Shown here one piece after another: positions 55,642 through 64,000 of a stretch of 64,000 nt of DNA (its first letter is position 1; every line of letters begins with the position of its first letter). The notes below the pieces were generated by a model. It did not search any database. It saw only the letters and a program-made list of their open reading frames with translations, and had not been told where the DNA came from. The stretch lies in assembly GCF_000709345.1 (NCBI RefSeq), contig NZ_KL448323.1, forward strand, positions 3,614,808-3,678,807, given 5' to 3'. A program made the translations under genes and the position numbers. This stretch comes from Polaromonas glacialis. Lineage in GTDB: Bacteria > Pseudomonadota > Gammaproteobacteria > Burkholderiales > Burkholderiaceae_C.

Positions 55642-57024
55642 ATGCCCATCCCCACTCATGAACTGACAGGCCGTTTCGATGCTTCGGGGCCCCGCTACAC
55701 CTCATACCCGACGGCCGACCGCTTCGTTGAAGCCTTCACGGCCGAGCAGCTTGCGCAGGCACTCGCGCAGCGCCGAAACGGTGCGGCCGCCATGCGGCTG
55801 CCGCTGTCACTCTATGTGCATATCCCCTTTTGCGAATCGCTTTGCTACTACTGTACCTGCCACAAGATCATCACCAAAGACCATGCGCGCGGTGAAACCT
55901 ACCTGCGCTACCTTGGCCGCGAGCTTGATTTGTACACCGCCCATCTGGGCACGGGCCAAGCAGTCAGCCTGCTGGATCTGGGCGGCGGAAGCCCTACCTT
56001 TCTGAATGATGGTGAACTGCGCAAGTTGATGGCCATGCTGCGGCGTAGTTTCCGGTTTGCACCGGGCGGGGAATATTCCATTGAAGTTGACCCACGAACC
56101 GTTGACTCCGCGCGACTTGCCACGCTGGCAGAACTGGGATTCAACCGGCTGAGCTTTGGGGTTCAGGATTTCGATCCGGCGGTGCAAAAGGCGGTTCATC
56201 GCATCCAGCCTGCCCGGCAGGTGTTTTCATTGGTCGAAGCTGCGCGTCTGAGGGGTTTCGAGTCGGTCAGTATTGACCTGATCCACGGGCTGCCGCAACA
56301 AACGACAGAGTCGTTTGACCGCACGCTGGCGCAGGTCCTGCAACTGCGGCCGGACCGCATTGCCCTGTATGCCTACGCCCATCTGCCCCAGCGTTTCAAG
56401 CCGCAACGCCGGATTGATGCGACCCAATTGCCTGACGCCAGCGCCAGGCTTTCCATGCTGTTGCACGCTCTTTCGGCCTTTCAGTATGCCGGTTATGTCC
56501 ATATCGGCATGGATCACTTTGCCTTGCCTGACGATGCGCTGGCGGTTGCCAAGCGCCAGGGCCGCCTGCACCGCAATTTCCAGGGCTACAGCATCCAGCC
56601 CGACTGCGATCTGATCGGCCTGGGCGTCTCGGCCATTGGCAAGGTGGGCGCAGCCTACAGCCAGAATGCCAAGACCCTGGAAGAGTATTACGACTGCCTG
56701 GACCAGGGGCGATTTCCAGTGGTACGGGGGTTGGCGCTGTCACGCGACGACCTGGTGCGGCGAGGTGTCATCATGGCGCTGCTGTGCCAGGGCCAGTTGG
56801 AGTTCGAGTCGATTGAACTGGGGTTTTTGCTTGATTTCAAAAGTTATTTTGCCGCCGAACTGGAGCGGCTTTGCGCCATGCAGGCGCAGGGCGTGGTGGA
56901 GGTGAGTGACACCGGCCTTCAGGTGACGACGAAGGGCTGGTATGTGGTGCGCAGTGTGGCCATGGTTTTTGACCGTTACCTTCAGGCTGACCGTACGCGT
57001 GCAAGGTTTTCCCGGATCATCTAG
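55642..57024 (+). CDS. hemN: Oxygen-independent coproporphyrinogen III oxidase
   Basis: A radical SAM enzyme of 460 residues that makes protoporphyrinogen IX when oxygen is scarce, supplying heme for the cbb3 oxidase. The cluster motif CxxxCxxC is Cys64, Cys68 and Cys71 (CESLCYYC), followed by the HemN-specific TCHKIITKD. LDLGGGSPTFL and EVDPRTV bind SAM, and the tail domain VVRSVAMVFDRYL is present. I start at ATG 55642 (MPIPTHELTGRFDASGPRYTS), the family start; the frame is open upstream across the FNR box. A TauE-like gene follows after 9 bp. Confidence 0.96.
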   Translation: MPIPTHELTGRFDASGPRYTSYPTADRFVEAFTAEQLAQALAQRRNGAAAMRLPLSLYVHIPFCESLCYYCTCHKIITKDHARGETYLRYLGRELDLYTAHLGTGQAVSLLDLGGGSPTFLNDGELRKLMAMLRRSFRFAPGGEYSIEVDPRTVDSARLATLAELGFNRLSFGVQDFDPAVQKAVHRIQPARQVFSLVEAARLRGFESVSIDLIHGLPQQTTESFDRTLAQVLQLRPDRIALYAYAHLPQRFKPQRRIDATQLPDASARLSMLLHALSAFQYAGYVHIGMDHFALPDDALAVAKRQGRLHRNFQGYSIQPDCDLIGLGVSAIGKVGAAYSQNAKTLEEYYDCLDQGRFPVVRGLALSRDDLVRRGVIMALLCQGQLEFESIELGFLLDFKSYFAAELERLCAMQAQGVVEVSDTGLQVTTKGWYVVRSVAMVFDRYLQADRTRARFSRII

Positions 57025-57033
57025 AACGCTCTG

Positions 57034-57708
57034 ATGCAAACTTCGCTGGCCATGACGGCCTTACTGATGGGACTGGCCGGCGGGCCGCACTGCATCGCCA
57101 TGTGCGGCGCAGCCTGCGCGGGCATCGGCAACGCGGCCGGCGCGCGCAAGACGTCTGCCCTCTGGAGCTTCCAGGCTGGCCGGCTGGCCAGCTATTCGGC
57201 GCTCGGCGCGGTCGCGGCCGCGTCGATGCAGGGCCTGGGATGGCTGACCACCCAGACGGCGGTCATGCGCCCGGTCTGGACACTGTTCCATGTCGCCGTG
57301 ATGATGATGGGGCTGATGCTGGTCGTGCTGGCCCGCCAGCCGGTCTGGCTCGATAGCACGGCGCGCAGCGTGTGGAGCCGGGTCCGGGCTTTCAATGCGT
57401 CCTGGGGTCGGGGCGCGCCGCTGGCCATTGGCGCGCTGTGGGCCTTCATGCCTTGCGGGCTGCTGTATTCGGCGGTGCTGGTGGCGGCCCTGAGCGGCGG
57501 TCCCCTGGATGGCGCGCTGACCATGGCGCTGTTTGCGCTGGGCAGCAGCGTGTCCCTGCTGACCGGTCCCTGGCTGCTGATGCGCCTGCGGGGCGGCGGC
57601 AGCGGTGAATGGGGAATTCGCCTGGCCGGTCTGGCGCTGGCGGCCACTTCGGGCTGGGCCTTGTGGATGGGGCTGGCGCATGACACCGCGCCCTGGTGCG
57701 TGAGTTAG
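57034..57708 (+). CDS. Sulfite exporter TauE/SafE-family membrane protein (cbb3-linked, UreH_2-like)
   Basis: A 224-residue protein with six hydrophobic segments. Two copies of a Cys-containing pore motif are visible: GLAGGPHCIAMCG at the N-terminus and WAFMPCGLLYSAVL in the middle, forming the metal site seen in SafE-like proteins tied to copper-heme oxidases. Its place 9 bp after hemN and in the cco region agrees with a role in copper or heme handling for cbb3 maturation. The substrate is unproven. The stop is directly followed by the family-2 repeat at 57709. Confidence 0.8.
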   Translation: MQTSLAMTALLMGLAGGPHCIAMCGAACAGIGNAAGARKTSALWSFQAGRLASYSALGAVAAASMQGLGWLTTQTAVMRPVWTLFHVAVMMMGLMLVVLARQPVWLDSTARSVWSRVRAFNASWGRGAPLAIGALWAFMPCGLLYSAVLVAALSGGPLDGALTMALFALGSSVSLLTGPWLLMRLRGGGSGEWGIRLAGLALAATSGWALWMGLAHDTAPWCVS

Positions 57709-57806
57709 GCCCCCACGCTCTGCCGCTGCGCGGGTCGCTGCCCCCCGAGGGGGCGCTGCGCCTGCGGCCCGGCAAAGCCGGTTCCGTGGCCCCTGCTGGT
57801 GGGGAT
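57709..57806 (+). repeat. GC-rich dispersed repeat, family 2, copy 2 (begins at the base after a stop)
   Basis: Starts GCCCCCACGCTC directly after TAG of the TauE-like gene, contains the hairpin GCCCCC-CGA-GGGGGC (57740-57754) and continues with CGGCCCGGCAAAGCCGGTTCC. It aligns with the copy at 40022 over almost 100 bp with few gaps. The remaining 57807-57953 is GC-rich and shows no gene. Confidence 0.7.
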
Positions 57807-57953
57807 GGGCGCCCCGCGCGTCCCTCTTTGCGGGGTTTGCTGCCTGCCCCCGATAGCGGCTACGCAAACGGCACGACGAAGCGGGTTCTGCCTTCCCTGC
57901 TGGTGCCGGCTGGTTTTCGGCCTTTGGGAGGTGCACGTTCTGATCAGAAAACA

Positions 57954-58019
57954 AATTTCAGTGTCGAATAGGCCTCTTGCGCATGCTGGATATGCGTAAG
58001 CAGCTATAAAAACAGTAGC
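57954..58019 (-). repeat. Dispersed 22-codon palindromic element, copy I
   Basis: On the minus strand it starts GCTACTGTTTTTATAGCTGC, then TTACGCA, then GCATGCGCAAGAGGCC and TATTCGAC. All 22 family codons are open. It lies between the family-2 repeat and the 3' end of the arginase gene. Confidence 0.75.
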
Positions 58020-58075
58020 AAATGGCAATCTGTTGAGCTTTGAGTGCCGCGACGGATGTGCTTGGTGATCTCGTT

Positions 58076-58993
58076 TTAGCCTCGGCGCATCAGCGTGCTT
58101 TTTCCGAACAGGCTTTCGATCAGGTCCAGCGCCACTTCGGCCGTGGCATTGCGCACGTCGAGCGCAGGGTTGAGTTCCATCACGTCAAGCGATGCCATGC
58201 GGCCGGTGTCGGCAATCATTTCCATGCACAACTGGGCTTCGCGGTAGGTGGGTCCGCCCTTGACCGCCGTTCCGACGCCGGGCGCGAAGCTGGCGTCCAG
58301 AAAGTCCACGTCAAAGCTCACATGCAGGTGCGTGTCGTCGTCCATGCCGGCCAGCGCCGCCTCCATGGTCCGCTTCATGCCCATTTCGTCGATGTAGCGC
58401 ATGTCGAACACTTCCAGCCCCGACTCCCTGACAAAGCGTTTTTCGCCGGCATCGACGCTGCGGATGCCGATCTGGCGAATGGCCGAAGGCTCGATCGCCG
58501 GCGACAGCCCGCCAATGCCGGTCAGTTCGGCCGGCCCGTGGCCGCACAGCACCGCCACCGGCATGCCGTGCGTGTTGCCGGTGGGCGTCAGCGCGTCGGT
58601 GTTGAAGTCGGTATGCGCATCGAGCCACAGCACGCGCAGCTTCCTGCCGCGCTGGCGGCAGTAGCGGGCCACCGCGCTGATCGAGCCAATCGCCAGGCAA
58701 TGGTCGCCGCCCAGCAGCAGCGGCATGTCGCCGTCGATCAGCGCCGCATGCACCGCTTCGTGAACCGCATGGTTCCAGGCTGCGACCTCGACCAGGTGAC
58801 GGTAGCCGCTGACGGGCGATTGCCAGGGGTTGGCCGGTCCGCTCAGGTTGCCCTGGTCGGTGACGCGCAGGCCGTGGCTTTCCAGCGTCGGCTGCAGGCC
58901 GGCCACGCGGAACGCTTCCGGACCCATCGAGGCGCCGCGCGTGCCCGCGCCAACGTCGGTGGGTGCGCCTATCAGTCGGATGTGCTGGGTCAT
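58076..58993 (-). CDS. rocF: Arginase
   Basis: Hydrolyses arginine to ornithine and urea. The binuclear manganese site is visible as LLGGDHCLAIG, WLDAHTDFNT (DAHxD) and HVSFDVDFLDASFAPGVGT (DxDxxD). The N-terminus VRLIGAPTDVG-type start (IRLIGAPTDVGAGTRGA) and a length of 305 residues are standard. Ornithine cyclodeaminase is directly upstream in the same direction, the two overlapping by four bases, giving the route arginine to ornithine to proline plus ammonia. The divergent Lrp-type gene likely controls both. Agmatinase is less likely given the GAPTD..TRGA start. Confidence 0.93.
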   Translation of the reverse strand: MTQHIRLIGAPTDVGAGTRGASMGPEAFRVAGLQPTLESHGLRVTDQGNLSGPANPWQSPVSGYRHLVEVAAWNHAVHEAVHAALIDGDMPLLLGGDHCLAIGSISAVARYCRQRGRKLRVLWLDAHTDFNTDALTPTGNTHGMPVAVLCGHGPAELTGIGGLSPAIEPSAIRQIGIRSVDAGEKRFVRESGLEVFDMRYIDEMGMKRTMEAALAGMDDDTHLHVSFDVDFLDASFAPGVGTAVKGGPTYREAQLCMEMIADTGRMASLDVMELNPALDVRNATAEVALDLIESLFGKSTLMRRG

Positions 58994-60105
58994 GTGGTCA
59001 TCGATTCGCGGTTAGGGGCAATTTGTTTCATGGGCGCCTTGCTGTTCAGAAAGGCCGGCTTGAGAAGCTGGTACAGGTCCTTGGGATCGTCAAGCCGGGG
59101 AATCAGGGGTAGGCGCTGGCCCAGTCCGAGCAACCGGGCCTGGGCGTAAAGATAGCGCAGCGCCGAGAAATCCTCAAGCGCAAAACCGACCGAGTCGAAC
59201 ACCGTGACCTGCTCGGCGCTGCCCCTGCCCGCCGCATGGCCTGCCAGCACCTGCCACAGTTCGGTGACGGCAAAGCCGGACGGCATCTGCTGCAAATCGC
59301 CTTCCACGCGGGTTTGCGGCTCGTATTCGACGAAGACCTTGGCGGCGGCCAGCACCTCGGGATGGATTTCGGTCTTGCCGGGGCAGTCGCCGCCGACCGC
59401 GTTCAGGTGGGTGCCCGGCCTGAGCATGCCGGCGGTGATGATGTCCGCGCGGGTCTTGTCGGCGGTGACGGTGGTCACGATGTCTGCGTCACGCACCGCC
59501 TCCAGGCTGCTGGCGCAGGCCCGCAGGCGCAGGCCGGCGCTGTCCGGATTCGCCTGCAGGTTGCGCATCAGCTTGGCGGTGGCGGCGGCATCCACGTCGT
59601 AGAGGCGGATTTCCTCGATACCGAGCAAATGGTGAAAAGCCAGCGCCTGGAACTCGCTTTGCGCGCCGTTGCCGATCAGCGCCATCACGCGGCTCTCGGG
59701 CCGGGCCAGCGCGCGCGCCGCCAGGGCCGATGTGGCGGCGGTGCGAAGGGCGGTGGCCAGTGTCAGTTCACTGAGCAGCATCGGCATGCCCGTGGCCACG
59801 TCGGCCAGCACCCCAAACGCCATGACGGTGGGCAGGCCGTGCGACGTGTTTTTTGGATGGCCGTTGACGTATTTGAAGCTGTAATGGCTGGCATCGGCAA
59901 TCGGCATGAGTTCGATCACGCCATCCGGCGAATGGCTGGCCAGGCGGGCCGACTTGTCAAATCGGCTCCAGCGTAAAAAATCCTGCTCGATGCACGCCGT
60001 CATGCCCTGCAGCATAGGGACCATGCCTTGCCTGCGGACCATGGCGGCCACATCGGAGGGGCTCAGGAAAAGCGTTTCCTGGCAGGTTTGGGTGAGATGT
60101 TTCAT
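58990..60105 (-). CDS. ocd: Ornithine cyclodeaminase
   Basis: Converts ornithine directly to proline with release of ammonia, using bound NAD+. A mu-crystallin-family Rossmann fold is seen: MALIGNGAQSEFQALAFHHL (GxGxQ) followed by LYDVDAAATAKL. The substrate region HPKNTSHGLPTVMAFGVL and NAVGGDCPGKTEI (Asp of GGDCPGKTE) is diagnostic of the OCD type, not alanine dehydrogenase. Length 371. It is the first gene of the arginine catabolic pair and overlaps rocF by ATGA. It is divergent from the AsnC/Lrp gene, 123 bp away. Confidence 0.92.
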   Translation of the reverse strand: MKHLTQTCQETLFLSPSDVAAMVRRQGMVPMLQGMTACIEQDFLRWSRFDKSARLASHSPDGVIELMPIADASHYSFKYVNGHPKNTSHGLPTVMAFGVLADVATGMPMLLSELTLATALRTAATSALAARALARPESRVMALIGNGAQSEFQALAFHHLLGIEEIRLYDVDAAATAKLMRNLQANPDSAGLRLRACASSLEAVRDADIVTTVTADKTRADIITAGMLRPGTHLNAVGGDCPGKTEIHPEVLAAAKVFVEYEPQTRVEGDLQQMPSGFAVTELWQVLAGHAAGRGSAEQVTVFDSVGFALEDFSALRYLYAQARLLGLGQRLPLIPRLDDPKDLYQLLKPAFLNSKAPMKQIAPNRESMTT

Positions 60106-60228
60106 GCGGGCCTCGCGCGGGTTTGGAAAAGATGCACCCAGTGTCTTTCCGAGTCAAGGCAATCACAAGTGCCAGAAGTGCTTTCAAATTGCTACATTGT
60201 TGCCGTTCTGGCAGCCTAAAATATCATA

Positions 60229-60654
60229 ATGGATGAAACCGACCACCAGTTGATCTCCCTTCTGCGCCAGGATGCGCGCCTTTCCGTGGCGACGCTGGCC
60301 AGCCGGCTGGGGGTTTCGCGCGGCACCGTCACCAACCGGCTGCGCAAGCTGGAGGATGACAGCGTCATCGTCGGCTACACCGCGCGCCTGCGGCCCGATG
60401 TGCAGCGCAATGAAATCAAGGCCTGGATGAGCATTGCGGTCGAGGGCAACCAGACGCGGGCCGTGATCGCCAGCCTGCTCGGCGAGCCTGGCGTGGCCAC
60501 GCTGCACGACACCAACGGCCGCTGGGACCTGCTGGCCGAACTGCGCGCCGAGAACCTGCAGGACCTGGCCAAGGTGCTGGAGCGCATCCGCCTGCTCAAG
60601 GGCATCAGCAATACCGAAACCAGCATTCATCTGGAAACCTACCGACTCTCCTAG
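60229..60654 (+). CDS. Lrp/AsnC-family transcriptional regulator
   Basis: A 141-residue feast/famine regulator. The N-terminal HTH is DARLSVATLASRLGVSRGTVTNRLRKLE, and the C-terminal RAM domain contains AWMSIAVEGNQTRAVI and LHDTNGRWDLLAELRAENLQDL, with the ligand pocket near GVATLHDTNGRWD. It is divergent from ornithine cyclodeaminase and arginase, so arginine or ornithine is a plausible effector and those genes a plausible target. holA starts 11 bp after its stop. Confidence 0.9.
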   Translation: MDETDHQLISLLRQDARLSVATLASRLGVSRGTVTNRLRKLEDDSVIVGYTARLRPDVQRNEIKAWMSIAVEGNQTRAVIASLLGEPGVATLHDTNGRWDLLAELRAENLQDLAKVLERIRLLKGISNTETSIHLETYRLS

Positions 60655-60665
60655 AATCACTCCCT

Positions 60666-61778
60666 ATGCAACTGGCTCCTGCCCAACTGACCGAACATCT
60701 CAAGCGGGGCCTGAAAAGCCTCTACACCCTGCATGGCGACGAACCCCTGCTGGTGCAGGAATTTGCCGATGCCCTGCGCTCGGCAGCCCGGCAGCAAGGC
60801 TACACCGAGCGCACCGTGCATACCGTGGCCGGCGCGCATTTCGACTGGAGCGAGGTGCTGGCCAGTGGCGGCTCGCTCAGCCTGTTTGCCGACAAGCAGA
60901 TCGTGGAAGTCCGCATTCCCGGCGGCAAGCCGGGCAAGGACGGCTCGGTGGCGCTGCAGCAGCTGGCCGAGCGTGCCCAGGGCGATGACTCCACGCTGAC
61001 GCTGGTGATGCTGCCCCGCCTCGACAGTGCGACCGCCAAGGGCGCATGGTTCGGCGCGTTGGAGAGCTTCGGCGTGACCGTCAAGTTCGACCCGATCGAC
61101 CGCCGCATGCTGCCGCAGTGGATTGCGCAGCGCCTGCAGCAGCAGGGCCAGCGCGTGGCCAGCGGCGAGGAAGGACAGCGCACCTTGCAGTTCTTTGCCG
61201 ACCGGGTCGAAGGCAACCTGCTGGCGGCGCACCAGGAAATCCAGAAGCTGGCGCTGCTCCATCCGGTCACGGGCGAAGGCGTCCTGAGCTTTGAGCAGGT
61301 GGAAAACGCCGTGCTCAACGTGGCGCGCTATGACGTGTTCAAGCTGTCCGAGGCGGTGCTCGGCGGCCAGGCGATTCGCGCTGCCCGAATGATCGACGGC
61401 CTGCAATCCGAAGGCGAGTCCGAAGTGCTGGTGCACTGGGCGCTTAGCGAGGACATCCGCGGCATGAAACGGGTTAAAGACGCCATTCACGCTGGCCGCC
61501 CCATGCCGATGGCGCTGCGCGAAAACCGCGTCTGGGGCGCCAAGGAAAAACTCTATGAACGCGTGCTGCCCGGCATCAGCGACGCCGCCTTGGCAAAACT
61601 GCTCGATGCCGCGCAAAAGGTCGATGGCATCGTCAAGGGCCTGAAGCAGCCCGACTGGCCGCTGAGCGGCTGGCAGGCGCTGCACCGGCTGGCCGGCATG
61701 GTCTGCGAGCACTGCGCGGCGCCATCGCGCGGGCCTTCTTCTGCTGGCCGCGCAACGCCCGGAGGCATGAGGAATTAA
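60666..61778 (+). CDS. holA: DNA polymerase III subunit delta
   Basis: The delta subunit of the clamp loader, which opens the beta clamp. The N-terminus MQLAPAQLTEHLKRGLKSLYTLHGDEPLLVQEFAD (split: LYTLHGDEPLLVQE) and the central VTVKFDPIDRRMLPQWI are typical; the collar domain starts near RYDVFKLSEAVLGGQA. At 370 residues it is longer than the E. coli protein (343), with a Ser/Gly/Arg-rich tail. The TAA (61776-61778) lies within the target duplication of an IS4 element. Normally it follows leuS-lptE; here it follows an Lrp-type gene. Confidence 0.93.
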   Translation: MQLAPAQLTEHLKRGLKSLYTLHGDEPLLVQEFADALRSAARQQGYTERTVHTVAGAHFDWSEVLASGGSLSLFADKQIVEVRIPGGKPGKDGSVALQQLAERAQGDDSTLTLVMLPRLDSATAKGAWFGALESFGVTVKFDPIDRRMLPQWIAQRLQQQGQRVASGEEGQRTLQFFADRVEGNLLAAHQEIQKLALLHPVTGEGVLSFEQVENAVLNVARYDVFKLSEAVLGGQAIRAARMIDGLQSEGESEVLVHWALSEDIRGMKRVKDAIHAGRPMPMALRENRVWGAKEKLYERVLPGISDAALAKLLDAAQKVDGIVKGLKQPDWPLSGWQALHRLAGMVCEHCAAPSRGPSSAGRATPGGMRN

Positions 61779-61781
61779 GCC

Positions 61782-63307
61782 GAATGGCACTTACTTTGGC
61801 TCGTAAGCATGACCATGCTTCTCGACATGTTGGCGGGCTTGGGCGCGCGGCACCTTCAACCAGGGGTAGGGTTTGGGCCTTCGTTTTCGCATTCGCGGCT
61901 CGATGCGTCCGGGTCGATGGCCGACCCGGCATTGAGCGATCAACGCGAACAACTGCCCGCAATCCTTGGTGGCTGAGAGGCCTCGCGAGACCCACTCTAA
62001 CCACAGTTGCACCGTGTGCTTAAAGCTCAGGCCGCGCGGGTCTATCCCGGCATTGCAGGCAGCCTGCGCCATGAGCAGTCGGATCACGTTGTAAGCGAGC
62101 AGATGGACCCACAGTTGCTTTTCGTTCATCTGCGGCGTCTGACAGCTCAGTACATCCATGCCCGTGGTGGTCTTGAGGTTGCGCAGGTCCAGCTCAACGT
62201 TCCAGCGACGCGCGTACAGCGCCGAGAGGTCGCGCTTGGTGACCTGGCGATGGTTGAGCAGCGTGGTGACCAGCACCTGATGATCGACCTTGACTTCACG
62301 CAGCGTGATCTCATCGGGAAAGCGCGCGTACTGCTCGGGCGTCATCCACTCTGGACGGGCTGCGGGCTTGGGCCAGCGCACGATGTGATCGCGTGTGCCC
62401 AGCGACTGGCCGCGTCGAAAGTCGGTGATTCGTGCTCCGTTTTGCTCGAACAGCGCATCCACACCGGCGGCCATCAGCGTGGCGATCAGAAAATAGTTGC
62501 AGTACAAGGCATCGGCAAGCATTACATCGCCGGGGCAAAAGCCTGCGAGCAGACGGCGTACCAGCCCAAGCTCGCCACTGCCTTTGCCGCGCTGTGGCCC
62601 TATCGCCGCGTCCAGCGCCGCGCCGGTGGCCAGGCAAATCACCATGACCAGCCGCGCCAGGGGAAAGCCGACCCCGGGCGCCTGCGTGCTGGGCTGGGGA
62701 TACAAGGCTTGGTTCTGCGCGGTATCGGGCATCGACAGGCAGGTGCCGTCCACCAGCTTGACCGCGCGACCGCGCCAGAGCCATTGCGCCAGCGCTTTTT
62801 CGCCGAGCAGCCGCCCTGTTTTGCGCGCGAGCGTGCTGACCATCTCCAGTGGCAGCCGCTGACGAGCCCTGCAGTACCCGCCAGTGCGAACGCTGCACGC
62901 GCTCAAACCATCGGCTGCGCGCTGCGCCGCCCAGCCGTTGACCGCCTTCTGGCATGAGCCATCGGCCTCCAGCGCCTGGCGCATGAACATCGACAGCGTC
63001 ACCGTTGGCGGATACAGCCGCTCGCGGTGCTCGGGCAGCAGCGCTTCGCTCGTGTGCAGCAACTCCGGACTCGTCAGCACGTTGAAGAACTCCACCGCTT
63101 CGGTCGATCGCGCGCGCCGTCCAATGCCTCTTTGACGTTGATGCAAAACGCTTCGGGCATTACGATCCATGGTGTCAGGCCTTAGCAAAGATGGTTTGGG
63201 TGCTTCGTAAACAACCATCCTATCGGTCCTTGGTCAGCCCCCTCCCTTTGCATTCAAGCACTTACGCTCGTCGCTCAATGCCAAACAGCCAAAGTAAGTG
63301 CCATTCG
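61782..63307 (-). mobile_element. Complete IS4-family insertion sequence with 10-bp target duplication
   Basis: The 1526-bp element has perfect 20-bp terminal inverted repeats (GAATGGCACTTACTTTGGCT at 61782-61801 and its complement at 63288-63307). The target duplication GAATTAAGCC flanks it at 61772-61781 and 63308-63317. Perfect ends and an intact transposase suggest recent insertion. It separates holA from the sensor-kinase gene, which before insertion would have started only a few bases after the holA stop. Confidence 0.95.
61791..63218 (-). CDS. IS4-family transposase
   Basis: A 475-residue DDE transposase. The YREK signature Y-x2-R-x3-E-x6-K is exact in YARRWNVELDLRNLK. The first Asp is in KLVDGTCLSMPDT and the second in DVMLADALYCNYF. 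The C-terminus is basic (RMRKRRPKPYPWLK). No frameshift or stop interrupts it. The first Met at 63218 may be preceded by a few alternative starts; a Met 15 residues in is also possible. It fills almost all of the element between its inverted repeats. Confidence 0.93.
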   Translation of the reverse strand: MVVYEAPKPSLLRPDTMDRNARSVLHQRQRGIGRRARSTEAVEFFNVLTSPELLHTSEALLPEHRERLYPPTVTLSMFMRQALEADGSCQKAVNGWAAQRAADGLSACSVRTGGYCRARQRLPLEMVSTLARKTGRLLGEKALAQWLWRGRAVKLVDGTCLSMPDTAQNQALYPQPSTQAPGVGFPLARLVMVICLATGAALDAAIGPQRGKGSGELGLVRRLLAGFCPGDVMLADALYCNYFLIATLMAAGVDALFEQNGARITDFRRGQSLGTRDHIVRWPKPAARPEWMTPEQYARFPDEITLREVKVDHQVLVTTLLNHRQVTKRDLSALYARRWNVELDLRNLKTTTGMDVLSCQTPQMNEKQLWVHLLAYNVIRLLMAQAACNAGIDPRGLSFKHTVQLWLEWVSRGLSATKDCGQLFALIAQCRVGHRPGRIEPRMRKRRPKPYPWLKVPRAQARQHVEKHGHAYEPK

Positions 63308-63318
63308 AATTAAGCCCA

Positions 63319-64000
63319 TGCTGCACACCGCCTCCCTTTCGAAAAAGCTGCTGCGAATCGGCGCCAGCCTGCTGATCCTGGCACTGGCGTCGATCGGGCT
63401 GACCCTGTGGGTCACCTGGCAGCTGGAAGGCGGCGCTGCGGCAGTCAATGAAGCCGGGCGCATGCGCATGCAGACCTGGCGCCTGACCAGCGCAGTGCAT
63501 GCCGGCACGCCCCCCGCCGACCTGCAGCGCCTGATCGGCAACTTTGAAGACAGCCTGTCGGTATTGCGCAGCGGCGATGCATCCCGGCCGCTGTTCGTGC
63601 CCTGGGACGACCAGGTCCGCCAGCAGTTTTCCGTGGTCGAGTCGCTTTGGCAGGTGCAGCGCCAGCACTGGCTGGCCGAGCCAGCCCTTCCGGTGGATGC
63701 TTCGCTGCAGACGGCCGGTGATTTTGTCGAGGCCATCGACCGCTTCGTGCTGGCGATCGAGCGGCACCTGTCGCGGCTGACCGCGATCCTGAACCTGTTC
63801 CAGTTCGCCATGATGGCGCTGGCCATCGGCGGGGCGGTGATCATGCTCTACACCGGCTACCTGTATGTGATCAGTCCCCTGAGCCGGCTGCGCCAAGGGC
63901 TGGGCAAGGTCGAGTCCGGGGAGTTCGCGACCCGCATCGACGTTGACACTGAGGACGAGTTCGGCCAGGTGGCTGCCGGCTTCAACCGCATGGCCGGCAC
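63319..64000 (+). CDS. NarX-like sensor histidine kinase, 3' end outside window
   Basis: The visible 227 residues are the sensing part of a nitrate/nitrite-type kinase. A first helix (IGASLLILALASIGLTLWVTW) is followed by the P-box-like NEAGRMRMQTWRLTSA, the nitrate-binding motif of NarX-type sensors, and a four-helix periplasmic domain to about residue 150. A second helix (FAMMALAIGGAVIMLYTGYLY) leads into a HAMP domain (ISPLSRLRQGLGKVESGEF, DTEDEFGQVAAGFNRMAG). The kinase domains lie beyond the edge. Before the IS4 insertion it would have been placed right after holA. Confidence 0.8.

Overview
The window reads as a chromosomal segment of a GC-rich betaproteobacterium, most likely family Comamonadaceae and close to Polaromonas or Rhodoferax. 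This is inferred from gene order (tsaB-rimI-glycosylase-like, uvrA-MFS-ssb, hpf-ptsN-hprK, divergent fur/bamE-dapB, leuS-lptE, ccoISNOQPGH-fnr-hemN), from codon use and from the dispersed repeats. I could not confirm a species. Most of it is housekeeping and respiratory core genome. Clearly mobile DNA is limited to two complete insertion sequences. No tRNA, rRNA, CRISPR array, phage or defence island was seen.

Layout. 0-4 kb: the end of an M23-type envelope protein, an IS630-family element, a SemiSWEET sugar transporter and a PBP4-type D,D-carboxypeptidase. 4-7 kb: tsaB, rimI, a degenerate uracil-DNA-glycosylase-like gene and pyrF. 7-11 kb: decayed oxidoreductase and LysR remnants, a patatin-like lipase, an EamA exporter and a DUF883 membrane-anchored protein. 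10.8-16.1 kb: a five-gene peptide-type ABC importer. 16.5-27.7 kb: a second EamA transporter, uvrA, an MFS exporter, a ClC transporter, ssb, a double-length MipA-like outer-membrane protein, mnmA and nudJ. 27.7-36.3 kb: LysR regulator with a divergent methylmalonate-semialdehyde dehydrogenase, proton-translocating transhydrogenase pntAA-pntAB-pntB, fadD and mtnN. 36.3-46.6 kb: corA, hpf, ptsN, hprK, fur, bamE, dapB, exbBD, leuS and lptE.

46.7-57.7 kb is a coherent micro-oxic respiration module. It holds ccoI, ccoS, ccoN, ccoO, ccoQ, ccoP, ccoG, ccoH, a small unknown membrane protein, the oxygen sensor fnr, oxygen-independent hemN, and a TauE/SafE-like copper-handling membrane protein. FNR-type palindromes lie before ccoI, before ccoN and between fnr and hemN. 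58-60.7 kb encodes arginine to ornithine to proline catabolism (arginase, ornithine cyclodeaminase) with a divergent Lrp/AsnC regulator. holA follows, then a complete IS4-family element with a 10-bp target duplication, then the start of a NarX-like sensor kinase that runs off the window.

The most interesting signal is not a gene. It is a family of nine dispersed, roughly 66-bp elements with a weak internal palindrome. They align codon by codon over 22 triplets. Two sit inside genes in the same reading frame (leuS and the glycosylase-like gene), two supply the 3' end of a gene (mtnN, mnmA), and one overlaps the tsaB start codon. A second repeat family (two copies) begins at the base after a stop codon both times. 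Both insertion sequences also landed at a stop codon without breaking the gene.
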